A stretch of DNA of 8,958 nt, taken from assembly GCA_023254645.1 (NCBI GenBank), contig JALRLA010000075.1, positions 1 through 8,958 of the forward strand. The letters are read 5' to 3'. This stretch comes from Bacteroidia bacterium (GTDB lineage Bacteria; Bacteroidota; Bacteroidia; NS11-12g; UBA955). Below are positions 1 to 7,081 of the stretch, piece after piece. The notes under the pieces are model-generated. The model did not search any database. It was given only the letters and a program-made list of their open reading frames with translations, and had not been told where the DNA came from. Position 1 is the first letter of the stretch. Each line of letters begins with the position of its first letter. The position numbers and the translations under genes were made by a program.

Positions 1-1044
1 ATTTACGATTCTTTCCGGGGCCGATTTGATTCAGCCAGCGGGGAATTCATGATGCGCAGTGTACAGGAATACGGAGACAAACTGCGCAACATCAAGCGCT
101 TGGTGATCATAGGCTGCGGCACCAGCTGGCATGCCGGTTTGGTGGCGGAATACATTTTTGAAGACTTGGCTCGTGTGCCGGTTGAGGTCGAATACGCTTC
201 TGAGTTTCGCTACCGCAACCCCGTCATTTACAACGACGACTTGATCATTGCCATCTCTCAAAGTGGAGAGACCGCCGATACCTTGGCGGCTATGGAATTG
301 GCCAAGCAAAAGGGCGCCACCGTATTTGGTGTGTGCAACGTAGTCGGCAGTTCCATTCCTCGTTTGAGCCATGCCGGTGCTTATACCCATGCCGGCCCTG
401 AAATTGGGGTAGCCTCCACCAAGGCTTTCACCGCTCAGGTAACGGTTTTGACCTTGCTTGCCCTGGCCATGGCCAAAGCCAAAGGCACGTTGTCCAGCTC
501 GCGCATTACCGAGATCTTGGCTGAGTTGGAAATCATTCCCAGCAAAATTGAAAAGGCTTTGGCCTTGAACGATTCCATTGTGGACTTGTCCAAGCAATAC
601 AAAGACGCTCACAACTTCTTGTTCCTGGGCCGTGGGTACAACTTCCCTGTGGCCTTAGAAGGTGCCTTGAAGTTGAAAGAGATTTCTTACATCCATGCTG
701 AAGGTTATCCGGCGGCAGAGATGAAACACGGTCCTATTGCCTTGATCGATGAGAACATGCCTGTGGTGGTGATTGCTACCAATAGCGAGCACTATGAAAA
801 GGTGGTCAGCAACATTCAAGAGGTGAAAGCACGCAAAGGCAAAGTCATTGCTGTGGTAACCGAAGGCGATCGCAACTTGGATGGTATGGTGGATCATGTC
901 ATTGAAGTGCCCGAGACCATGGAAGGCTTCAGCCCCTTGATCAATACGGTTCCCTTGCAGCTCTTGAGCTACCACATCGCCGTCATGCGCGGTTGCAATG
1001 TCGACCAGCCCCGTAACTTGGCGAAGTCGGTGACGGTGGAGTAG
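1..1044 (+). CDS. glmS: Glutamine--fructose-6-phosphate aminotransferase (isomerizing), C-terminal part; 5' end outside window
   Basis: GlmS converts fructose-6-phosphate and glutamine to glucosamine-6-phosphate, the first committed step to UDP-GlcNAc for peptidoglycan and lipid A; it is cytosolic. The frame is open from base 1 (it begins IYDSFRGRFD), so the ATG at 49 is internal, not the start. The visible 347 residues cover the two SIS sugar-isomerase domains: GCGTS at 38-42, SQSGET at 86-91 and EIGVASTKAF at 134-143 in the first; LGRG at 209-212, ALEGALKLKEISYIHAE at 218-234 and KHGPIALID at 242-250 in the second. It ends DQPRNLAKSVTVE, the invariant GlmS tail carrying the catalytic Lys. 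The N-terminal glutaminase domain (about 240-260 residues of the usual ~610) lies upstream of the window. The 3' end converges on a small minus-strand gene one base away. Identification is very secure. Confidence 0.98.
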   Translation: MYDSFRGRFDSASGEFMMRSVQEYGDKLRNIKRLVIIGCGTSWHAGLVAEYIFEDLARVPVEVEYASEFRYRNPVIYNDDLIIAISQSGETADTLAAMELAKQKGATVFGVCNVVGSSIPRLSHAGAYTHAGPEIGVASTKAFTAQVTVLTLLALAMAKAKGTLSSSRITEILAELEIIPSKIEKALALNDSIVDLSKQYKDAHNFLFLGRGYNFPVALEGALKLKEISYIHAEGYPAAEMKHGPIALIDENMPVVVIATNSEHYEKVVSNIQEVKARKGKVIAVVTEGDRNLDGMVDHVIEVPETMEGFSPLINTVPLQLLSYHIAVMRGCNVDQPRNLAKSVTVE

Positions 1045-1045
1045 C

Positions 1046-1243
1046 TCAGGACCCCGCCAACGGAGATTCAAAAATCCCCACGGCTAGTTCGGCCCAAAGC
1101 AGGGCAATTAGCACAACGGTAACGCCGATGAGCAACCAACGGGTTTTGGGCTGTTTGATGGATCGCAGGATGTATCGAATGATAAAGACCATCATTCCAA
1201 TGATGATGGCGGCTGCGGCGAAATCAAATAGGTCCCAATTCAT
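1046..1243 (-). CDS. Small two-helix membrane protein (65 aa), conserved hypothetical
   Basis: Function unknown. The 65-residue product starts MNWDLFDF, has a hydrophobic helix at about 7-25 (AAAAIIIGMMVFIIRYIL), a basic loop at 26-35 (RSIKQPKTRW) and a second helix at about 36-56, then ends LAVGIFESPLAGS. This layout and the tail match, from memory, a small family of uncharacterised Bacteroidota proteins, which is the main reason to believe so short a frame. I chose the ATG at 1243; an in-frame TTG six bases upstream (1249) would add only two residues. The basic loop suggests both termini face the periplasm with the loop inside, by the positive-inside rule; this is inference. Its stop codon is separated from the glmS stop by one base, so the two transcripts must read into each other unless terminated inside the genes. 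Confidence 0.75.
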   Translation of the reverse strand: MNWDLFDFAAAAIIIGMMVFIIRYILRSIKQPKTRWLLIGVTVVLIALLWAELAVGIFESPLAGS

Positions 1244-1314
1244 AGTCAAGTTTACCCTTTAGGGGGAGCTGCGTACCAATTCCATCTATCAGTCTGGTGA
1301 TTCGTTCGATGAAC

Positions 1315-1644
1315 TCAATACAACAAATGTTGTTTTGATTTGTCTCTCCACCCAGCTTGGTTCTGGTATTGAACAAAGTAAATTTTTAGGTCACTTTGAT
1401 TCGGGTAATCAACGAAATAAATTTTCTTGTCAGCTTGGTTTGCGTAATCAACGAAATACCACAAACCACTATTGCCGCTTGCTTGATTAGAGTAGTCCAC
1501 TTTGAAAACTTTTAAATCGCATTGATTCTCGTAATCGACTACAAAGACTTTGATATCAGCTTGGTTTTGATACTCAACAGAAAATATCTTTTGGGCGTGC
1601 GATGATAATGGGAAAAACAACAATAGAAGTAAGAAATGTTTCAT
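1315..1644 (-). CDS. Secreted repeat protein with six Tyr-x-Asn-Gln repeats, DUF6150-like (109 aa)
   Basis: Molecular function unknown. Residues 1-17 form a clear signal peptide (Lys-His, a Leu/Phe core, then SSHA before Gln18), so the product is exported. The mature part is almost entirely a repeat of the form K-(I/V)-(F/Y)-x-V-(D/E/Q)-Y-x-N-Q-(A/S/C)-D. The Tyr residues fall at 25, 38, 51, 67, 80 and 93, a spacing of 13, 13, 16, 13, 13. The 16 comes from a GNSG insertion between repeats 3 and 4. Alternating hydrophobic residues suggest each repeat is a beta strand plus turn. The tail is AGWRDKSKQHLLY. Pattern and tail resemble the DUF6150 family of Bacteroidota; I recall this rather than have checked it. 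The gene is only about 35% GC against 50-58% around it, which may mark recent acquisition. It looks monocistronic: 120 bp separate it from the upstream gene and 71 bp from the next start. Confidence 0.85.
   Translation of the reverse strand: MKHFLLLLLFFPLSSHAQKIFSVEYQNQADIKVFVVDYENQCDLKVFKVDYSNQASGNSGLWYFVDYANQADKKIYFVDYPNQSDLKIYFVQYQNQAGWRDKSKQHLLY
1348..1590 (-). repeat. Degenerate 39-bp in-frame tandem repeats within the DUF6150-like gene
   Basis: This region encodes residues 19-99 of the secreted repeat protein, six units of 13 codons (39 bp), one with three extra codons. Copies have diverged at DNA level, but some stretches are still identical: GTAATCAACGAAATA occurs at 1405-1419 and again at 1444-1458, exactly 39 bp apart. 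The repeat therefore arose by duplication rather than convergence, with the better-preserved copies probably younger. Confidence 0.7.
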
Positions 1645-1740
1645 GGTTTAAATCTTCAATTTTGGTGATTCCATTCGAATATACTGGAATCTAAATAGAT
1701 GAAACTTCCATTTCTTTGGCTCGATACGGGAGGATTTCAC

Positions 1741-1765
1741 AAAAGACCAATTCAACTGAACCGGT
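1741..1765 (-). terminator. Probable intrinsic terminator of the leftward four-gene block
   Basis: Immediately after the TAA of the beta-barrel gene (1766-1768), the minus-strand RNA can form ACCGGUUC-AGUU-GAAUUGGU (1765 down to 1746), an 8-bp stem with a 4-nt loop. Two of the pairs are G-U. It is followed by CUUUUG. The placement directly behind the last gene of an overlapping block supports the call; the short U-tract and the G-U pairs make it a weak terminator. Confidence 0.45.
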
Positions 1766-2533
1766 TTAATTTTCTTTTTTCATGCCAATCTCCCAGCGGT
1801 ACCCAATCTGAATGGTTTGGCTGCTGTAGCGAAGGTTCATGCGCTGGCTGCTGCCGTTGTAGGAGAAGGGATTCAGGGCGGTTGACAAGCTAAATTGCTG
1901 CGACAGAGTTACCTCTAAGTGTTTGAAGCGAATGCCATAGCTCAAACCGGCAACGGGAATGAAGCTTTTGACCATATTCTCAGTGGCTGCCGGGGCAAAG
2001 CTGTAGAATTCTTCTGGGGCGTTTTTGTACCAGCTGTAATCGGCCAGCATGCCGTTGCGCGAACCCAGCATCAACCCGCCCAGATTGATTCTTCCTACCG
2101 CCTCGATCCATTTCAAATCGAAGGTTTGGCTGTAGGTGAACGAAGGGGCCAAGAAGTTCGATGAACCCTCCCAAACCACGGGGCCCACATAACCCAAAAA
2201 GCCAGAGGCAAATTCAGGGCTCATAGTCAAGGTACTGGGCACAATCTGCGCCTGTAGGCCGATGTATTTCATGCGACCCAATCTGTATTCGTACTGCAAT
2301 CCAGTGGCTATACCCCCTGGCTCTGACCCGTAATAACTACATTGGTAGTCGGGACTGATTTGCTGGGTCACCGAGCCAAAGCCAAAAGTTCCCAAGCCCA
2401 TGTGGGGCATGAAACTGTGGCGTTTTTCTTGCCACTTGGGTTCTTTTTTCTTGCCGGTTTCAGCCTGCAAGGGTGCCCACAAAAGCGCGACTAAGATTAG
2501 CGCTTGAGCATTGATTCGTAGACGGATATCCAT
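1766..2533 (-). CDS. Predicted outer-membrane beta-barrel protein, unclassified (255 aa)
   Basis: I do not recognise a named family. Residues 1-24 look like a Sec signal peptide (Arg4/Arg6, then ALILVALLWAPLQA, cleavage before Glu25). A short Lys-rich stretch (about 26-38) follows. The rest is a series of alternating hydrophobic segments separated by Gly/Ser/Asn/Pro-rich turns, for example at 74-100, 127-158, 190-215 and 233-249. It ends with an aromatic strand, TIQIGYRWEIG, then MKKEN, as in small 8-12-stranded barrels. Cys65 is the only cysteine after the signal peptide. The ATG at 2533 is chosen because it gives the complete signal peptide; it lies 37 nt inside the end of the DUF1801 gene, in another frame, implying translational coupling. 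As last gene of the block it would be co-expressed with the OstA-like and DUF5686 proteins, consistent with an outer-membrane location. Specific function cannot be assigned. Confidence 0.8.
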   Translation of the reverse strand: MDIRLRINAQALILVALLWAPLQAETGKKKEPKWQEKRHSFMPHMGLGTFGFGSVTQQISPDYQCSYYGSEPGGIATGLQYEYRLGRMKYIGLQAQIVPSTLTMSPEFASGFLGYVGPVVWEGSSNFLAPSFTYSQTFDLKWIEAVGRINLGGLMLGSRNGMLADYSWYKNAPEEFYSFAPAATENMVKSFIPVAGLSYGIRFKHLEVTLSQQFSLSTALNPFSYNGSSQRMNLRYSSQTIQIGYRWEIGMKKEN

Positions 2534-2949
2534 TGTTCAGGGGTGACTTTGGCGACCAAGTCGCCGATGAGTTCAAAGGGAATGAGTTCGGGTTTTTTGA
2601 AGCGAATGCAGCTTTTGCCCATGTCGAGTTTTCCAGGTACGCGGGCTGCGTATTCTTGCTGAAACCAGGCCATGAGTTCTGCATCGGCATACAGGCCCAT
2701 GTGGTACAGGGTGATGGCTCCTTTCTGGTTGGCTATGCTCAAAAAGGGCAGGGGAATCTTGGGGTCGCAGTGGTAGCCCTTGGGGTAGGTGCTATGGGGT
2801 ACGGCCCATCCGGGCATGCGGTAGTAAAATCCCTCTTGAAAACCGGGGGCAATGTGCTGGCGAATAACCGCCAATAATTGTTCAAAGGCTGGACGCCTGT
2901 CATCCGATAGGGCTTCGATGTAATCTTGAATGGGCTTACCAGTTTCCAT
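2497..2949 (-). CDS. DUF1801 domain protein (150 aa)
   Basis: A small soluble protein with no signal peptide or membrane segment, so cytosolic. It matches the DUF1801 fold family (YdhG-like) in order: an N-terminal helix pair with YIEALSDDRRPAFEQLLAVI (10-29), the segment FYYRMPGWAVP (41-51) corresponding to the family's (W/Y)xMPxY motif, LYHMGLYAD (81-89), and the well-conserved block DMGKSCIRFKK (109-119), followed by IPFELIGDLV and a C-terminal TPEQWISVYE helix. Length is typical. The biochemical role of the family is unknown to me. I chose the ATG at 2949; an ATG at 2961 would add MTAT. The frame stays open further upstream to 3126, but that part lies wholly inside the DUF5686 gene and lacks family similarity. 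It overlaps its upstream neighbour by 14 nt and its downstream neighbour by 37 nt, so it is locked into the block although its neighbours are envelope proteins. Confidence 0.9.
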   Translation of the reverse strand: METGKPIQDYIEALSDDRRPAFEQLLAVIRQHIAPGFQEGFYYRMPGWAVPHSTYPKGYHCDPKIPLPFLSIANQKGAITLYHMGLYADAELMAWFQQEYAARVPGKLDMGKSCIRFKKPELIPFELIGDLVAKVTPEQWISVYESMLKR

Positions 2950-5452
2950 TGTAGCGGTCATACGATTGAAAGTTGATTTTGAATCCCATGCGGGGTTGCT
3001 CAAAGATGTTTGACATGCCCACGGCATAGTAAAGGCCCAGTTTGAAATGCTGGCGCCAAATGCGAATGCGCTTGTCGATACCGGCATAGGCTTCGTAAAA
3101 GAACATGTCTCGGCGTTCAGGGGCATACAGCATGTTGCAACCTATACTCTCGCTCATATTCAGGTTTTTGACAAAGGGAATGTGGTTGATCAAGGCCCCT
3201 TCAAATTGGTGGCGGTAGTGCAACTCTACAAAGCGCTTGAAAGTAGTAAAGGTGCTGTCCAGGGTCTGGAAATTGTACATGGGGGGGGTAAAGAACCCTT
3301 CGTCTCCTCGGCGCTGGTAGCGGTAATCGATCAGGTTGATATTTCGGTGCTGCAAGAAAGAGCCTGAATTGATGCGCAGTTCACTCAAGCCCAATAGTCC
3401 GAATGAGATGTCTTGCTCCACTCGGTATTCCAAATAGGTGTAATCGATGCTGGCGCCGAAGGGACCCGGAATGGCCCGGCGGTAGTTCACCGAAAAAGTG
3501 GGCCAACGAGAACCCAAAATGACTTTTTGCTTGGGTTCACTCAAATAGTGTTGAAAAGGCGTGTAGCTCAAATTGATGTCGGCAAACAGGGCCGAGTGAG
3601 CGGCAAAAGAGATGGGTTTGTTGTTCTCAAACAGGCTGTCCCCGTATGCATCGAACTGGTAGGAAGCGATGTCTTGTCGGTCGCTGAACTCGGCCTGAAC
3701 GCGCAGAAACAACCCGTTGACCAGTTCTTGATTGTGGTAAGCGGTGATGTGGTTGTGTACATAGAAATTGTCCCGCCTGAAGAAGTCAATGTAAGCGGCG
3801 TTGGGATTGATCAAGCCAAAATCGCGGCCCACATTTACGAAATACGATGCCCGCTTGTAGGGGTTGTACAGACGGCTCATGTACGCGGTGCCGCGCAGGT
3901 CTTGGTTCTTAAATCCGTATCCGCCGTTGAGGCCAAAGCGAAGATCGGTCTTGTTGTCGAAGGTCTTTTTGACGCTGCCGTAGAGCTCCAATCGGGAACC
4001 GCCGGGCCACCAGGGTTGGTATACAAACGCCAGCGGATTCAAGGACCACTCCAAGCCCTTTCTCCGGTCTTTGTGGTCCTGGCCCCAGAGCAGCAAAGAC
4101 TGCCAGGTTACCCGGTTGATGTTTGCTTCGATGCTATCCAAATAGGTGTCTGAGTTGCGCAGGCGTTCCAAACTGTCTTCCTGGGTGAGAAAGAGGGACT
4201 CCAGATTGCTCAAAGGTTGGCTGCGCTCCTGTATCCACCAAGAGCTGTCCTTGTCGTAGGCCTCTTGTTCGGTGCGGCTCAACTCCAACCCAAAATGCTT
4301 GCGGTCAAATTGCACGGGTGCTTGCACTTTGCGGTAATCAACCGCGGTCTGCCCCTTGAAAGAGCCACCGGCCACTTTGGTGCTGTAGACAAAGCGTTGG
4401 GAATCGAGCAGCAAGTTGGAATCGGCATCCAATCGGTAGTACAAATCAATGTCCATGCTGCTGTAATTGCCCAGCAGATGCGAGGGGATGCTGTAGTGGG
4501 CCTCTTTGATGTAAAAGGCTGTATCGACGATATGCAATTCCCCGTTGAAGGTGGAATTGGCCGTCTGACGGGTGTTCATTTTGATGCGCAAAATGCGCTG
4601 GCCTTGCTGATCGGTGTAAGCACCGGCAAAGCGAAAACGGTAGGCCAACAAGGCGTTGTTAGACAGGGGCGACATCAAGGGCAAGGGGCACAGTCTTGGC
4701 ACCTCCATCAAGTTCTGGTAAGGGTTGAAGTCGGCCTCGGTGCTGCTGAGGTAAAACAAACCAAAACGGCTGCCGCGTTGGCGGTACCCCGAAACCGATT
4801 CTTTGATGCGATTGCCGGGGGCCCAATCCAAATGCAGGCGCTTTTCGACCATGCTGCCGGCGATGCGCTCGGCCTTGGAACTGCTGTCGATTTGGGCGGC
4901 ACTGTCGGCTTTGGCTGCGCTCACGGCTTGTTTCCAAGCCGGCAGTTCGCTGCTATCCATCTTGGATTGGGATTCTGTGTTTCGGCCGTTGTTGTAATAT
5001 TCAAAAGCCTTAATGTACAGCTCAGCTGAAAAAGGGGGCATGCGTTCGGCCCAGATTTCGCGTCGGGCAATGGCTTTTTGCATCATCAGCGGCCCTGGGT
5101 CTTTCCATTTGGTACTGATCGTAACAGCCTCCATCGACTCGCTTTTGGGCTCCATCAAAACCAGAAGGGTATCAGATTTCTCGGCCCGTATCAACAAGGG
5201 CAGCTCCGTCTCGTAATACTCGCTATGGCTGAACACCACTTGGTAGGCACCGGGCCTCAGCTGCAAGCGGAAGTACCCGTCGGGGCCCGAAATGCCCATC
5301 GCGTGGCCACTGCGTTCAAACAGCTGCACCCCGGCAATCGGGTTGCGAGCAGTATCCAACACAAGGCCCAATATTTGGGCTTGCAGCTGTGAGGTTGAGG
5401 CAATCAGGGTTAAAAGGGCCAATTTCTTCATGGCGTTGGCGAGTGATTTCAT
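2936..5452 (-). CDS. Carboxypeptidase-regulatory-like / DUF5686 outer-membrane protein (838 aa)
   Basis: A large predicted outer-membrane protein of a family widespread in Bacteroidota; the precise role is not established. Numbering from the ATG at 5452: signal peptide 1-25 (MKSLANAMKKLALLTLIAST, then QLQA, cleavage before Gln26). A carboxypeptidase-D regulatory-like beta-sandwich spans about 27-98 (GLVLDTARNPIAGVQLFE, then GPDGYFRLQLRPGAYQVVFSH). The DUF5686 region runs from about 105 to the end and begins with an AVTISTKWKDPGPLMMQKAI segment typical of the family. The C-terminal ~400 residues alternate hydrophobic and polar with many aromatic residues, as in a beta-barrel, and end SYDRYNGNW. 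The start at 5452 is preferred because its ATG overlaps the TGA of the upstream OstA-like gene as ATGA, a classic coupling arrangement. A GTG at 5470 and an ATG at 5431 are alternatives, and both would keep a signal peptide. The family often stands near surface or TonB-type proteins, but this one has no visible TonB box. Confidence 0.9.
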   Translation of the reverse strand: MKSLANAMKKLALLTLIASTSQLQAQILGLVLDTARNPIAGVQLFERSGHAMGISGPDGYFRLQLRPGAYQVVFSHSEYYETELPLLIRAEKSDTLLVLMEPKSESMEAVTISTKWKDPGPLMMQKAIARREIWAERMPPFSAELYIKAFEYYNNGRNTESQSKMDSSELPAWKQAVSAAKADSAAQIDSSSKAERIAGSMVEKRLHLDWAPGNRIKESVSGYRQRGSRFGLFYLSSTEADFNPYQNLMEVPRLCPLPLMSPLSNNALLAYRFRFAGAYTDQQGQRILRIKMNTRQTANSTFNGELHIVDTAFYIKEAHYSIPSHLLGNYSSMDIDLYYRLDADSNLLLDSQRFVYSTKVAGGSFKGQTAVDYRKVQAPVQFDRKHFGLELSRTEQEAYDKDSSWWIQERSQPLSNLESLFLTQEDSLERLRNSDTYLDSIEANINRVTWQSLLLWGQDHKDRRKGLEWSLNPLAFVYQPWWPGGSRLELYGSVKKTFDNKTDLRFGLNGGYGFKNQDLRGTAYMSRLYNPYKRASYFVNVGRDFGLINPNAAYIDFFRRDNFYVHNHITAYHNQELVNGLFLRVQAEFSDRQDIASYQFDAYGDSLFENNKPISFAAHSALFADINLSYTPFQHYLSEPKQKVILGSRWPTFSVNYRRAIPGPFGASIDYTYLEYRVEQDISFGLLGLSELRINSGSFLQHRNINLIDYRYQRRGDEGFFTPPMYNFQTLDSTFTTFKRFVELHYRHQFEGALINHIPFVKNLNMSESIGCNMLYAPERRDMFFYEAYAGIDKRIRIWRQHFKLGLYYAVGMSNIFEQPRMGFKINFQSYDRYNGNW

Positions 5453-7077
5453 GAGCTTGGCGAGCCCCACTCTCGCTGTAACTCGTCAAGGGTATCGCGA
5501 AACTGAAAACGACTGGGTGTGCGTTTCGGAGTGCGGTAGTATGCTTCAAAAGGCAAGGCAAAGGCCTCGGCCGTAGGTTTGCGCTCCGGATCCCAGACAA
5601 AACCCGGCAAGCGAGATTCGGCGCTGGGCAATTCATCGGGAGGGTAGACTGTGCCTTTGGGTTCCCCGTAAAAGTAGACCTTGTCGATTTTGCCATCGAG
5701 CATGGCAAAGCGCATGTCTCGGCTGCTGACCGAATTGACCCCATCGACTTGTTCTTCGCTTTTCAAGTAGTACAGCGATTGGCTTTCGCGGTAGGCCGTC
5801 ATGGAATGCAGTTTCCCCTCGCGGAAGTAATGGTTCATGCTATCGGCTTTGATTTGGCTGTACAAAGGCAATCCATTGAAAGGGTCTTGCCCATCGTGCA
5901 TCACCACAAAGGCCTCGTTGTATTGGGCCACTCGCTCGATGCGTTGCCCGTTCATGAACAAATCAATGTGCTCGCCCGATAAGCGGGAAGCCGAGTCGTA
6001 CAAGACCGGATCTTCACTCAATCGAAAGGCCGAATCGACGCTGCTGTATTCCAAGACATGGCTTCTGCCTGAAACCTGGGCTCTCTGAAAAAGCACATTT
6101 CCTGTTGCCTTAAACCACCTATGGGCAAAGCTGTCATTGCGATAAAAGATGCTATCAGAACGAAGATCGAAGGGTTCAGCGCTATCCAGTTGTCGGCCCA
6201 AGGGGCGCCCCCAAAATTTGCTTCCCCCGTCTTCAGCGTAATCAGCGCCTGAGGCAAACAAGACCCAGTCATTGGTCCGGTCGAGCATCCAAACGTGGCC
6301 CAAGGCTGTGCCCTGCTTGCTATTTCGGTGAAAATACAAGGTATCGCAGACCAGCAAGTTGTGCGGATCAACGAGCTGAACCTGATCGTAAAACTCACCG
6401 TAGTGATCGGCGTTGCTGTACCAGCCGCGGTTGAAAAAAAGCAAGGAACTGTCTTGTTCCAGTTGGGTATATGTGTACAATCGGGCCACCTTGCTATCGG
6501 TTTGGTATTCCAAAGTATCGGTGAACAGCGAGTAATCAGGTGTTTCCAGGCTGACGTTGTAACGAAAGAACAAAGTCTTAGAACGGGCATTAAAACGACC
6601 ACTTCGGCTCTTCAAAGTAGATCCCCGATCCAAAATGGTGGCCCCGCTTCCGTACCAACCTTCTTTGCTTAAAGTATTGTATTTGAGCCAAGGGGAGGTC
6701 AGAGTCATGCTCCCATCGCGCAGTTCAACTTGACCTGAAACTTTGGCTATGTGCTCTCGATTGTCATAGAATAAATTCAATCCCGTGACTGTGGTTCCCT
6801 CGTTGTTGACGATTCGAACATGTCCAATTCCTAATAGTGTCTCAGTTGCAGGATCGTATTCGGCTTGGTCGCAGGTGACGGTTGATCCAGATTGTGTGAA
6901 TCTTACATTGCCTTCCAAAAGTTGCACATTTCCCGTGGGTTTGGCCAGCGACTTCATGCGACGGGCCTGCAATTGAATGGGTTGGCCCATCAAAGGTCCC
7001 CATTCTGCAAAAAATGCAAGAACAATTGGCAGGTATATTTGTACTTTTCGCAACAAGGCTACTGAAAATCCCTGCAA
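5449..7077 (-). CDS. OstA-like (LptA/OstA_2) LPS-transport-type periplasmic protein (~540 aa)
   Basis: OstA/LptA-type proteins form the periplasmic bridge that carries lipopolysaccharide to the outer membrane. After an N-terminal hydrophobic segment (KVQIYLPIVLAFFAEWGPLM, about 11-30, a probable signal peptide) comes the OstA-type repeat domain. Its key turns are GNVRFTQSGSTVTCDQAEYD (56-75), then GIGHVRIVNNEGTTVTGLNL and SGQVELRDGSMTLTSPWLKY. Similar beta repeats continue to about residue 460 (for example ATGNVLFQRAQVSGRSHVLE), giving a protein much longer than E. coli LptA, as in Bacteroidota OstA_2 proteins. No C-terminal LptD barrel is present. The start is uncertain: the first ATG (6990) would remove the signal peptide, so a TTG is likely, at 7077, 7056 or 7053; 7077 gives the longest frame. 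It heads a block of four overlapping genes and shares ATGA with the DUF5686 gene. I infer, but cannot prove, a role in LPS export. Confidence 0.88.
   Translation of the reverse strand: MQGFSVALLRKVQIYLPIVLAFFAEWGPLMGQPIQLQARRMKSLAKPTGNVQLLEGNVRFTQSGSTVTCDQAEYDPATETLLGIGHVRIVNNEGTTVTGLNLFYDNREHIAKVSGQVELRDGSMTLTSPWLKYNTLSKEGWYGSGATILDRGSTLKSRSGRFNARSKTLFFRYNVSLETPDYSLFTDTLEYQTDSKVARLYTYTQLEQDSSLLFFNRGWYSNADHYGEFYDQVQLVDPHNLLVCDTLYFHRNSKQGTALGHVWMLDRTNDWVLFASGADYAEDGGSKFWGRPLGRQLDSAEPFDLRSDSIFYRNDSFAHRWFKATGNVLFQRAQVSGRSHVLEYSSVDSAFRLSEDPVLYDSASRLSGEHIDLFMNGQRIERVAQYNEAFVVMHDGQDPFNGLPLYSQIKADSMNHYFREGKLHSMTAYRESQSLYYLKSEEQVDGVNSVSSRDMRFAMLDGKIDKVYFYGEPKGTVYPPDELPSAESRLPGFVWDPERKPTAEAFALPFEAYYRTPKRTPSRFQFRDTLDELQREWGSPSS
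7034..7041 (+). promoter_or_regulatory. Candidate -7 element of the tilS promoter
   Basis: TATATTTG matches the Bacteroidota -7 consensus TAnnTTTG exactly and lies 40 bases before the tilS ATG, leaving a leader of about 33-36 nt. It sits inside the 5' coding part of the divergent OstA-like gene. No convincing TTTG/TTG -33 box is found 17-23 bases upstream, so the call rests on the -7 match and position alone. Confidence 0.35.
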
Positions 7078-7081
7078 GTTA

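Noticed and set aside
49..1044. ATG at 49 as the start of the glmS fragment
   Set aside because: The frame is open from base 1 and the preceding codons (IYDSFRGRFD) fit the GlmS linker before the SIS domains, so the gene continues upstream of the window.
1062..1079. Hairpin GGAGATT-CAAA-AATCCCC shortly after glmS as a terminator
   Set aside because: The stem has an A-C mismatch and no U-tract follows (ACGGCTAG comes next). It also lies within the small membrane-protein gene, so coding chance explains it.
1676..1683. TATATTCG on the minus strand as a -7 element for the repeat-protein gene
   Set aside because: It has one mismatch to TAnnTTTG and no -33 box at the right distance; in AT-rich DNA this is expected by chance.
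1699..1893. Plus-strand frame beginning MKLPFLWLD, cysteine-rich
   Set aside because: Most of it is antisense to the end of the beta-barrel gene, and its Cys codons are the reverse complement of that gene. No conserved pattern is seen.
3413..4153. Long plus-strand frame (246 codons)
   Set aside because: It lies entirely opposite the DUF5686 gene, has no recognisable domain, and reflects codon bias of the true gene; the same holds for frames at 4217-5029 and 31-612.
6977..7081. N-terminal extension of tilS to the ATG at 6977
   Set aside because: The extra 35 residues have no TilS similarity, overlap the divergent OstA-like gene, and would push the PP-loop far from its usual position.
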